33,940 nt of DNA. Source: Planctomycetia bacterium (GTDB taxonomy: Bacteria; Planctomycetota; Planctomycetia; Pirellulales; PNKZ01). The stretch covers positions 1 through 33,940 of the forward strand of contig JAIOPP010000079.1 of NCBI GenBank assembly GCA_021413845.1, in the 5' to 3' direction. The position numbers and the translations under genes were made by a program. The notes beneath the pieces are model-generated. The model was given only the letters and a program-made list of their open reading frames with translations, was not told the origin of the DNA and did not search any database. Positions 25,055-33,300 of this stretch are shown piece by piece. Position 1 is the stretch's first letter, and the number at the start of each line of letters is the position of its first letter.

Positions 25055-26536
25055 TCAGATAACCGGCGCGGTGAGGCGTGCGTGAGAATCTCGCCGCCCT
25101 TCGACGAAGCATCGCTCGATCAACCGGCGGGCGGCCCGGATGGTTCCCTCGACGTGATCGAAGTCGAACAGTCCGCCGGAATAGAACGTACGTCGGTCGC
25201 CTTGTTTACGACCCCATTCTTGAAGCAGCCCGGCGGATAAGTCGTCCGCGCCCACGTGGCGAAAATAGGGTGCGACATCGTAGTAAGACTCGCCTGGAAG
25301 GATCCGACCCCCGAGGGCCGAGATGCAATCCTCCACCGCTCGGCGAAACTCCTGCTCCTCGCCGTCGCGCGGTTCACCCTCGGCGAGCCGTCCGGAGAAT
25401 GCGACCGATTCACAGTCCGGATGCAGTCGGAGCATGATCATCGGCAGACCGCGATCAGGTATGGGAATGTGAATGACGATCGGCTGGGTCTTCGGTAGTC
25501 CTTCGACTTCGTAAGACACGACGGCATAGCGAATCGTTCGGACTCGATCTAACAATCGCAGTTCCTCCGCGTCGAAATCGATTCGATCTCGTAACTCTCG
25601 AGCGGTTAGCGGACATGTGAGCACGAGATAGTCGAACTCCGCGGTATCGACGGTCGTTTCTTCGGCATCGAGGATGCCGGCTGAATGAGAATACGTGATC
25701 CGGATTCCGTCGGAGCGGCGTTCGATACGTTCGATCCGGGCGTTCAAGCGAACGTCGAGGTCCCACGCGACGCGCTCCCAGAATCGTTGATATCCCTGGC
25801 GAAAGCAGCTGCAGACTAAGGCTCTCGGGAGAAACCGACTTCCCGGCGCCACAGTCAGCAATGTCGCCAGAAAAGCCCGAAGCGTCATGTAACGCAGACC
25901 GTATGCGGCGGGAAGCTCGTCGAGCGATCCGTAGCCGAACGCGGTGAGCGGTATCTCGAACAAGCGAGACAACCCGATGAGACCGTTATCGCTAAGCCAG
26001 CGAGCGAATGATTTCTTCAGATCGTTTCGTTCTACGACGTCCGCGCTCCAATCCGAATCTCGAAACAATCTTCGCAGACGAAATCGCTTTCGAACGTAAC
26101 GGCCGCAAAGGCCGAGGAAGCGTAGGAAATCGATCCAAGACGTCGAGCCGACGAAATACTCGATGAGTTTGCGAAGCCGAATCGATTTGTTCGCAGGATC
26201 GAACGTCATTCCGTCCGCGCCGCCGAACGATTCCAATTCAGCTCCGACTTCGCGAGCAAGACGCTTGACCTCATGAAAATCGGGGCTCACGAACGTAGCC
26301 CCCAAATCGAACGCCAGTTGATGTTCGGTGACCGTCCGACATTGGCCGCCGACGCGGTTATGCCTTTCAAGAATCGTCACATTGCGAAAACCGTGCTGAC
26401 GCAGGAAGTGAGCCGTCGACAGGCCGCTTGGTCCTGCGCCCACGATTGCGATTTTCGCGTCGCGGTCGATCGCTCCCTTAACTCCTGCTTCGGAATGGTC
26501 GGCCGAATGCGAACGGGCGGCATGAATCGGGGGCAA
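25055..26536 (-). CDS. FAD-dependent oxidoreductase, amine-oxidase / protoporphyrinogen-oxidase-like
   Basis: 493 residues. The dinucleotide-binding fold starts at about residue 28 with IAIVGAGPSGLSTAHFLRQ, then the Glu that binds the FAD ribose in ILERHNRVGGQC, and the C-terminal FAD motif is near FYSGGLFDFDHVEGTIRAAR, which matches the closing G-D...EG..AA pattern of amine oxidases and phytoene desaturase/PPOX-like enzymes. The middle is Arg-rich and unlike known members, so the substrate (amine, porphyrin, carotenoid or lipid) cannot be named. The start is taken as TTG 26534-26536 with GAGGAA about 8 nt before it; a later start is possible since the first 27 residues look non-conserved. 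It is transcribed toward the cohesin operon but separated by about 300 bp. Confidence 0.85.
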   Translation of the reverse strand: MPPIHAARSHSADHSEAGVKGAIDRDAKIAIVGAGPSGLSTAHFLRQHGFRNVTILERHNRVGGQCRTVTEHQLAFDLGATFVSPDFHEVKRLAREVGAELESFGGADGMTFDPANKSIRLRKLIEYFVGSTSWIDFLRFLGLCGRYVRKRFRLRRLFRDSDWSADVVERNDLKKSFARWLSDNGLIGLSRLFEIPLTAFGYGSLDELPAAYGLRYMTLRAFLATLLTVAPGSRFLPRALVCSCFRQGYQRFWERVAWDLDVRLNARIERIERRSDGIRITYSHSAGILDAEETTVDTAEFDYLVLTCPLTARELRDRIDFDAEELRLLDRVRTIRYAVVSYEVEGLPKTQPIVIHIPIPDRGLPMIMLRLHPDCESVAFSGRLAEGEPRDGEEQEFRRAVEDCISALGGRILPGESYYDVAPYFRHVGADDLSAGLLQEWGRKQGDRRTFYSGGLFDFDHVEGTIRAARRLIERCFVEGRRDSHARLTAPVI

Positions 26537-26752
26537 AGGGGAGGTTCCTCAGGTTTGTCGGCGATCGGCGGTTTGTACACGCGCCATCTCCGAAAGGCAG
26601 GCGAAACGTCTCGTCGGATTTGCGTTCCTCCATCTCGCTTCGAACCCCGCCGTCGCTTCCGGCGCGTGAATTGCAAAACAACCCGAGAGGTTGAGAGTTG
26701 AAGGCCGGTGTCGGTCGTAAAGCGTTTCCGTCGTATTTGCAAAGGTGATGCC

Positions 26753-26962
26753 ATGACGTTGCTTGATCGGTTGAGAAAGCTCGGCGTTCTTCGTTGGGGT
26801 GGAACTAAGGCTGTTTATCGCAACTCACTGGAGCGGCCGCATGAGTTGCAGGACACCGGCGTACTCGACGCGAAACATGACTTGATCGATGATCGGAGCG
26901 GATTCAAGTCGCAGCGCGACCGATCGGATCCGGCAAATCATCGCGACGATCGGGCGAAGTGA
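26753..26962 (+). CDS. 69-residue protein, paralogue of the protein at 16194
   Basis: Begins MTLLDRLRKLGVLRWGGTK, followed by a Y-R-N/ERP middle (AVYRNSLERPHELQDTG) and DAKHDLIDD, and a charged tail. It aligns without gaps for 47 residues with the 67-residue protein at 16194 (MTLIDWLRRLGILRFGSES), so the two form a small family. ATG 26753 is chosen because AAAGGTGA lies 5 nt before it and the family match begins there; the frame is open back to 26708. No domain recognised. It stands alone between the FAD enzyme and Hsp20. Confidence 0.75.
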   Translation: MTLLDRLRKLGVLRWGGTKAVYRNSLERPHELQDTGVLDAKHDLIDDRSGFKSQRDRSDPANHRDDRAK

Positions 26963-27019
26963 GCGACGGTATTTTGCGGTGCGCCGCGACGAAACGGTGA
27001 GCCGCTTCGCACGTTTACA

Positions 27020-27033
27020 TGTGCGGTCGCACA
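27020..27033. promoter_or_regulatory. Perfect dyad TGTGCG-GT-CGCACA, possible regulator site
   Basis: Six-bp arms around GT, preceded by another CGCAC half-site at 27008-27012, about 365 bp before hsp20. Same half-sites as at 13545 and 24988. Confidence 0.4.
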
Positions 27034-27335
27034 CCTTTGCCGCGATGTCCTAAGCTGCTCGAAAACGGCTTGGGCCCGCCGTCCGTCGTGTTGAGACTAT
27101 CTGATTCAGGCCAATCGACGACATGCTTCGCGGCCGAAGAGGTGACCTTTCCACGGCGGCACGCGACATGCATCCGGCAAGGTCGAAGCTGAACGAGATG
27201 AGGCGCAGGAAGCCGCCTGGGCGGCGCCGGGCGGCGTCGAAGTCGACAATCAACTTCGCGTCATGTTGTAAACCACCGAATGACCACCGACTGCGGTCAC
27301 CACGGGGCGACCGTTTGGATCGGCGTCCGAACCAC

Positions 27336-27378
27336 GATTCCGTCGCGGTAACGGAATCACTTTCGTAACACTTGTTAC
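27336..27378 (+). promoter_or_regulatory. Two adjacent dyads in the hsp20 leader
   Basis: GATTCCGT and ACGGAATC arms (8 bp, loop of 7) at 27336-27358, followed by GTAAC-ACTT-GTTAC at 27365-27378, ending 20 bp before the hsp20 ATG. They match neither CIRCE (TTAGCACTC-N9) nor HAIR (CTTGAGT-N7). Either an operator or RNA hairpins that affect translation. Confidence 0.45.
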
Positions 27379-27398
27379 CTAAACTACGAGAACTTTCC

Positions 27399-27800
27399 AT
27401 GTCGACCGCTTTGACCTCTCGCGTCTCACAAGCCCTGCGTCCGTTGTTCAATCGTGACCCCTTCGGCAGTTTGCAACAGGAGATGGACGACCTGCTGACC
27501 CGCTTCAAGCTGGATTTCAACGGTGACGGAAACCTTGCCGAGATCGTCCCTTCGCTCGACTTCTCGGAAACCGACGATGCCTATCAAATCCGGATGAACG
27601 TGCCCGGCGTCAAGGCCGACGAGGTCAACATCGAAGTGGTCGGCGATACGATCCGCATCAGCGGCGAACATAAGGAAGAGAAGCAAGAGAAGGGAACAAC
27701 CTACCATCGGGTCGAACGCCGCAGTGGGTCGTTTGCCCGCTCGCTCATGCTTCCTGTGGCGATCAAACAAGACGAGGTCGCGGCGGAATGCAAGGACGGC
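27399..27800 (+). pseudogene. Hsp20-family small heat shock protein, broken 3' end
   Basis: Small heat shock proteins hold unfolding proteins in the cytosol. Residues 1-134 read as a normal class A Hsp20: N-terminal arm DPFGSLQQEMDDLLTRF, then the alpha-crystallin domain with MNVPGVKADEVNIEVVGD, TIRISGEHKEE and FARSLMLPVAI up to AECKDG. In intact members this is followed by GVLTVTLPK and an I-x-I tail needed for oligomers. Here the frame continues with Arg-rich sequence (SRPRRRNAQGARLVRSPRRR), without stop, into the BON gene. The break at 27800 is therefore a frameshift, deletion or junction. ATG 27399 follows GAGAA by 7 nt. As read, a fused 281-residue product is possible but unlikely to be a working Hsp20. 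Confidence 0.8.
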
Positions 27801-27914
27801 AGTCGTCCTCGACGCCGAAACGCTCAGGGCGCGCGCCTGGTTCGCTCTCCTCGGAGGCGAGCCAGGCGTGCCGCTGCCCCGTCTCGTTCATGCATATCAT
27901 GGAGAACTTCCGCT

Positions 27915-28244
27915 ATGGCGCTTTCGCCGCCTGAAGGACAAGCCATCATCAAAGTCCTGATCGTCCGTCGCGATCGAAACGAGGCTTCGGAAGATTCACC
28001 GGCCGACGGCATCGCCGAGATCGCCGAAGAACGACTGCGAGCGATGGGATATCCTGAACTTCGTCGCGTCAACTGCTCGTGCTGCGAAGGAATTCTGATC
28101 CTGCGCGGACGCGTGACTTCCTACTTCTTTAAGCAATTGGCGCAGGAAGCTTTGCGAGCTCTACCCGGCAAGCGATCGATTCTCAATCACGTCGAAGTCG
28201 CACAAGGCGAAGTCGCAGAGTGTCCTACTTCGATGATCACCTAA
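27915..28244 (+). CDS. BON-domain protein
   Basis: 109 residues starting at ATG 27915, with GGAGAA about 8 nt before it. The BON domain spans about 30-100: IAEERLRAMGYPELRRVNCS, then EGILILRGRVTSYFFKQLAQ and a closing ILNHVEV. BON domains bind phospholipid or other surfaces and are common in osmotic-shock and stress proteins (OsmY). There is no signal peptide, so it is probably cytoplasmic; short BON proteins like this are frequent in planctomycetes. The C-S-C-C cluster in the middle is unusual for BON and might bind metal. It lies in the same frame as the damaged hsp20, with no stop between. Confidence 0.8.
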   Translation: MALSPPEGQAIIKVLIVRRDRNEASEDSPADGIAEIAEERLRAMGYPELRRVNCSCCEGILILRGRVTSYFFKQLAQEALRALPGKRSILNHVEVAQGEVAECPTSMIT

Positions 28245-28364
28245 CGATCAGAAGTACTCACACGTCGCAGCTGGTTATGTTCCCGATTCATTCATAGATC
28301 ACCTTATCGAATCCGGACGTGTTCGGTACAAGCCGTCACGCCGACATTTCTCGGAGAGCCGCTC

Positions 28365-28439
28365 GTGAAAGCTCAGCTCATCTTAGTGCCGATCGATTTC
28401 TCCCCGACCGGCTGCACCGCCTTGACCTGCCCCCCTTAA
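28365..28439 (+). pseudogene. 5' fragment of a universal stress protein (UspA) gene
   Basis: GTG 28365, with GGAGAG about 6 nt before it, opens VKAQLILVPIDFSPTGCTAL, the first beta strand and ATP-loop start of UspA-family proteins (LVPIDFS). After 19-20 residues the frame enters the palindrome at 28423 and stops at TAA 28437-28439. The other 120 or more residues are not on the far side of the palindrome. So the gene was cut off at exactly the palindrome border. Confidence 0.8.
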
Positions 28440-28943
28440 ACGAGTCCGGTCGTCAGTCGTAGACTGACGACCGGACTCGTTTAAGGGGGGCAGGTCACGG
28501 GCCACGAGTGCTTCGAGTTCCTGGCGAACTTCCTTCGACGCCTTGCCGGCGTACTTCTTCACGGCGCCGAGAAAGTCGGCATCGGCAGCGAGCATTCGCT
28601 TTGTGGCGACCGACACGTTCCTACCCGGAATCGCCCGGCCCCGTTGGCGGACATCGTCGACGGTTGCGGAACCCGCGGACGCGATTGCCTTGACGCCGTC
28701 GCTCAGACCGTCGAAGACCTCGCGCAAGACATTGCGGCTCGAAGCCGGGATGCTCTTGTCGACGGTCTCCACGGCTCCTTCGAGGACTTCTTGGACCAAC
28801 TTAGGCACGTCGCTCAACGAGAGTTTGCGATCGCGGAATGCGGCGATCGATAGCGCGCGGACGCGATCTCGCACCGCAGCGCCTTCGGCGGCCTCTTTCG
28901 CACCAGCCTTGGTGTGGCGAGCGCCGGTCTTTTTCGTAACCAT
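28383..28943 (-). pseudogene. Helical, basic-headed protein of unknown function, C terminus replaced
   Basis: From ATG 28941-28943 the product starts MVTKKTGARHTKAGAKEAAE, a Lys/Ala-rich head like histone H1 tails, and continues as mostly helical sequence (SLSDVPKLVQEVLEGAVETV, KRMLAADADFLGAVKKYAGK) with phasin-like composition. Native sequence ends around ELEALVAR (bases 28498-28505). The remaining residues to the stop at 28383 are encoded by the palindrome and by the opposite strand of the usp fragment, so they are not original. GGAAA lies about 10 nt before the ATG; TTG 28958 is a less likely start. The gene faces the usp fragment, and both lost their 3' ends at the palindrome. Family not recognised with certainty. 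Confidence 0.65.
28423..28497. mobile_element. 75-bp perfect palindrome, 35-bp inverted repeats with a 5-bp core (MITE-like)
   Basis: Arms 28423-28457 and 28463-28497 are exact reverse complements; the core is CGTAG. The outer tips read TGACCTGCCCCCC, resembling the TGAactGcCCCC tips of IS3-family elements, and point outward, so this would be a miniature element consisting of little but its two ends. No target duplication is evident in the flanks. It separates a 5' usp fragment from the 3'-truncated gene on the other strand. Transcribed, it would form a very stable hairpin. Confidence 0.8.
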
Positions 28944-29072
28944 GGTTTGGGTTTCCAAGGGGTAAATGAACTGACTCGTCGGTGACGTGAACTAAAATCT
29001 TCGTCGCACCGATGCCTTTGAGCACGAGAATCCGAGAGGGGGACCGATCGGCCGGCTTCGTTCGAAGTCCAA

Positions 29073-29699
29073 CTAACCGGAGAAAATCCTTCGCAGCCAG
29101 TGTGCGATCCGATGGTTCGGATTCGACACCGCTTGAGAGCTCGAAGGCCTCGCATCACCGGCGGCCGTATGCCCGGTGATACTCTTGATTTTGATCCGAT
29201 AATAGATGGGTTCGAGCGATGTGGTCGGGTCCTGTCCGGGACGCGTTGTCCAGACGTCGCTTCCAGGCTGCCACCACATCGGGAGAGTATTAAGCGCAGT
29301 CCACGCTTCCCGCCGTCCATCGTCGAATGTCGGCTGACGGGGTTCGGCGGCCGCGGTGACCGCGACGACATTTCGCGGATGCTCCGGAGCCCGAAGCCGC
29401 ATCGTCTCCGTCTCGAGAGCCGCCGGCAACTCCTCGTAGACTCCGATCACGATGACGCTGACCCATTGGTCGTAGGCTACAACCTCGTCGAATTCGACAC
29501 AGACCAGTGGATTGGCGCGCATCCAATCGACCTTACGGCCCCGTGTCGTGAAACCATAAAGACTTTCTGAAGCTTCATGGTAAGCAAGATGCGTGGGGAC
29601 GATGTACGGCTGGTTTTCGTGCGCGCACGCCAATCTTGCCAGCTTCGCTCCGGCCAATACTTTGAGGCACGCCGTCCGGTCCATCTCACGAATCACCAT
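29073..29699 (-). CDS. PNPOx-like flavin (split-barrel) protein
   Basis: 208 residues of the pyridoxamine-5'-phosphate-oxidase-like split-barrel superfamily, close to NimA-type and DosR-regulated Rv-type proteins. Seen: MDRTACLKVLAGAKLARLAC (start helix and first strand), PYIVPTHLAYHEASESLYGF and TTRGRKVDWMRANPLVCVEF, the usual order of FMN-contacting segments. The C-terminal 60 residues (from about 150) are an extension with PTFDDGRREAW and IYYRIKIKSITGH. It probably binds FMN, F420 or haem; the substrate is unknown. ATG 29697-29699 is chosen over the ATG 29876 frame start because GAGG stands 7 nt ahead and the family match starts there. Confidence 0.85.
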   Translation of the reverse strand: MVIREMDRTACLKVLAGAKLARLACAHENQPYIVPTHLAYHEASESLYGFTTRGRKVDWMRANPLVCVEFDEVVAYDQWVSVIVIGVYEELPAALETETMRLRAPEHPRNVVAVTAAAEPRQPTFDDGRREAWTALNTLPMWWQPGSDVWTTRPGQDPTTSLEPIYYRIKIKSITGHTAAGDARPSSSQAVSNPNHRIAHWLRRIFSG

Positions 29700-30340
29700 C
29701 GTATATCCTCTTTTCTCGATACCTATCGACGACGTGGCGAACGGCTCGTTAGCGAAGCCCAGGGCTCGCTCCGCAAGCCACTCCGCTCGCAGGATCAATG
29801 ATGGCATGCGAAACCGTGAGGTCGGTTTCATAGTCTGTCTAGATCCGCGACGTGAACTCGAAGACCTGATCAGCAACTCTTGGGCCGACCGATCCCGATT
29901 CCCCGTAAGCGAAAACGCCGCGACTTCTCATGGGATCGTGATTTCGAAGCTCTGGCGCGGAACGAAGTCGCGATCAATCGCGGTTCGATGGACGCGAAAG
30001 GTTGATGGCCGCGGACCGCCGCCGCGCGTCGCTGCAGGCGCCTCGTCGATGAGCGATCGAATCGGAACGCCGGAGCGACCCGCCGTCGGATTGATTCAAG
30101 ATGTGCGGATTCGGTCATTCAAGCGGAGGTTGCGTGCGAATCGGCGCGCATACCGAACCCTTTGTCGGTCGTTATTCGCACCGCTGAATTGATTCGGGCG
30201 TGCTCAACCTGCTTATCGAACGGGATTTAGCTTCGATTCCATACCCATGGCCGAGCGAATGTCGTCGCGCCGATCAGACGCGGTATCGGCATTGCATAAG
30301 GAAGACGTCGGAAGTCGCATTCAAACAATCGAGGTGGTCT
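29700..30340. other. Intergenic region without recognisable gene
   Basis: 641 bp between divergent genes (PNPOx-like on minus, 1039-residue protein on plus). Open frames (29593-30192 plus, 29870-30118 minus) are Arg/Ser-rich and lack domains or ribosome sites. It should hold both promoters; none is convincing by eye. Confidence 0.55.
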
Positions 30341-33300
30341 ATGTTCAGCGATCGGACGCAAGTCAAGGATGCTCGTCAACCTGTCGGTCCTTGTGGAGTG
30401 GTCCGGGCGACCTTGGTCTTGGCGACGTGGGCGTCGCTCGTCGCATTCGTTTCGCCTACGGTGGCCGCCGACTTGAAGTGGAACGATGCGCCGGTGGTGG
30501 GCTACGCGCGTGTCGCGCCGCTCGATCGCTTGCAGCGAGACCTATCTTTCTTAGGTGAAAACGTCGACGGCGGGAAATCGATCGGCGGCGTGAAAGACGC
30601 GATCATGGAACTCTCCGCCGGTATCGATGCCGCCCGGCCTGCAGGGCTCGTCGTTTATGCCGATGATTCGTTGAACATCGTTGCTTTCGTACCGCTGAAG
30701 GATGAGGAGAAGCTGTTCGCCGCACTTCGCTCGCGGTTCGGCTGGGAGTTCCGCCGCGGCGACGACGGAATCTATCGCGGCGGCAATGTCAACGTTGCGG
30801 CGCGCGTCTCGGGCTCATGGCTGTTCGTAACGGGAGCGACGCATGCCGCGCGACTGTCGAAGGTTCCCGAGGATCCGATGCGGTTGTTCGAAGGCTTGGA
30901 TCCGACCGTCACGGCTCAAGCAGGGATGATGCTCGACCAATTGCCCGCCGAATTAAGAAAGACTTTCGACTCCCTGATCTTGGAGTCGTGTGCGCCGGCC
31001 CAGAGCGGCGCTGCGGCGGGCTCGTCGAGCACCGAATGGATCGGCCCTCTCACTAAGCAGTTGCTCTCGGATACCCGACGCTGGGAGTTCGAACTGCAAT
31101 GCCTCCGCCCGGTCGAGCAGTTTCATGTGACGTCGCGGCTGGTCCCCGTGAAAGCGAGCAAGCTCGAAAGTTGGATCGAAGCGGCCGCTCAACGCCCCTC
31201 GATGTTCGAACATCTGGCTTCCGAAAATGCCGCCGCGGCGATCATCTCTTCGCTGGCGCTCGACGCCGCGACGATCGAGCCGTTGCTCCGTGCTTGGGAC
31301 GAGCAGGCTGCGAAGGCGCGAGCCGCCGCACCGTCGCCCGAATCGCCGCAAGCCGAGCTGCGCGCGCTCGGCGTCTTGGTCGCTCAGACCCTGGAGGCCG
31401 TGACCACGACTTTGCGAAAGGGAGAACTCGACGGCGGCGTCGTGCTCGAACGACAAGGCCAAGGACACCTCAACGTGCTGGCCGGAGGCACGCTCTACGG
31501 CTCGCGCGCCATTCAGGAGAAAGCGCTCGAAGTCGCCCAAATGCTTCAGCCGCAAGAAGGGTTTCGCGCCTTGAACTGGGCTGTGTCGCAAAACGGCGAT
31601 GTCTCGCTCAACCAGCTTCAACTCCCGATGAAAGACGAGAACGCTCGCCGAATCTTCGGTGAGTCGCTGTATGTGGTGATCGGCTTCGGTCCCGACAGGC
31701 TCTATTCGTCGCTCGGAGACGAAGAAGCTATCGGGAAGCTCTCGCTCGCCGTCGATCGCTCGCGCGAAGACCGCCCGTCGCGCGGCGAGCCGCTTCGCGT
31801 GACGTTGCGGATGGCTCCGTTCACGGCCTTGCTGAACGACTTCTCCGACAAGAAGTCGGCTTCCGACGGGCAGATTCGTTCCATGGCCGAGCAAATCGCG
31901 CCGTACAAGAAAAACGATACGCTTGCCTTCACGGTTCGGGCCGGCGAGGGAGCGTTGGAGAGTCGGTTGCGAATCGATATGGGAGTCTTGCGGATGTTGG
32001 CTTCGTCGATTCCGAAACCCGGCGCGCCGCCGCGCCCCGAAACAGGCGTGCCCACCTCACCTCCGGCGGCCGGCGGTTCGAATCTTGCGTTGCGACCCGC
32101 GCCCGGCGATCGCTTTCAGATCCAGTTCGATACCGATTCCGAAGTGAAGACCAAGATCGACGCCGCCGAACGGGTCGATCAAGGCAAATACTCGACGCTC
32201 TACGACTTCCGCGTGCTCGAAGCCCGACCCGACGGCGCGGTGCGGCTCGAAGCCGTGCTCAAGCGGGCGATCATCAAGAAGACCGGGGCCGACGGCAATT
32301 CGTCGTTCGATTCCGCCGCGAAGGGCGCTCCTGAGAAAATGACCGCGGAAACGGTGCTGTATGCGGCCATGGTCGACGAGCCGTTCCAAATGACCGTAGC
32401 GGCCGACGGCTCGCTGGGCGAGTTCGGCGGCTTGGCCGAAGCGGTCCAGCGAATGGTCGATAACAAGTTACAGCCCCCCGCGAACGAGCGTGCGCAAGCG
32501 CAAGCCTTCGTCGAACAGTCGTTCAATGCCAACGCTCTGCGGGATAGCCTCGGTCGCGCCTTCGAGTTCTATCCCGGCAAGTCAGTCTCCGAGGGAGATC
32601 GTTGGAGCCGGACGACCGAAAACTTCTCGGGCATCGATTTCTTCTTAGACAATAAGTATCAGCTGAAATCGCTTGCGGCGAGCGAAGCGGTGATCTCGGT
32701 GCGGGCTCAAGTCCGCGAGAAGGAAGCCGATGCCGCCGCGCCGATCCGCTGGGAAGTCTTGGGAACTCAGACCGGCACGATCAAGCTTCGCCCCCAAGAC
32801 GGCCGCTTGCTGTCGTCCGAGTATGTCCTGAAGTTCGACGCCGAAGCGACGCTGAAGATGGACGGCAAGACGGTCGTCCGTCCGGTGACGTCGACGATCA
32901 AAATGACGATCGGTCCGCCCGCCGCTCCCGCAGCGGGCCGTGCCGCAGTCGGAAACGCAGCGGAACGAGAACTGTGGCGGCACGCCGGCGGCCACTTCGC
33001 CGACCACGGTTCCGGGAATTGGGTCGAGCGGAGTCAGAACGGCAGCTTCGATCTGCAAGAAGTCGAGCGGAGCCCGCAGCACATCGAGCTTGTTTCCAAG
33101 AGCGGCACCGGAACACGCGTCCGCCTGTTCGCAGGGCAATCGGACATTCTCCGCCGGGGGCAAGGCCCGTGGACCCGGCAATACAACGGCGATTGGGCGG
33201 CCGCACCGGCGGCGGAGCAACGCGTCTTCTGGAGTCACCCGCAAGGATTCTTCGATCAGGTTGCCGAGGGGAAGTGGCTCGAAAGGAGCGCTAACGGGGC

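Larger units (their letters stand above)
26963..27398. other. Long leader/intergenic region before hsp20
   Basis: 436 bp without a supportable gene. It holds the GTGCG dyad at 27020-27033 and two dyads close to the hsp20 start (27336-27378). Confidence 0.55.

Noticed and set aside
28423-28497. The palindrome as an ordinary bidirectional terminator of convergent genes
   Set aside because: A 35-bp perfect stem is far longer than terminators, lacks flanking T runs, and both genes are truncated rather than ended there.
28423-28497. The palindrome as an IS3-family circle junction
   Set aside because: In circle junctions the element tips face each other with a 3-4 bp spacer; here the TGACCT tips face outward.
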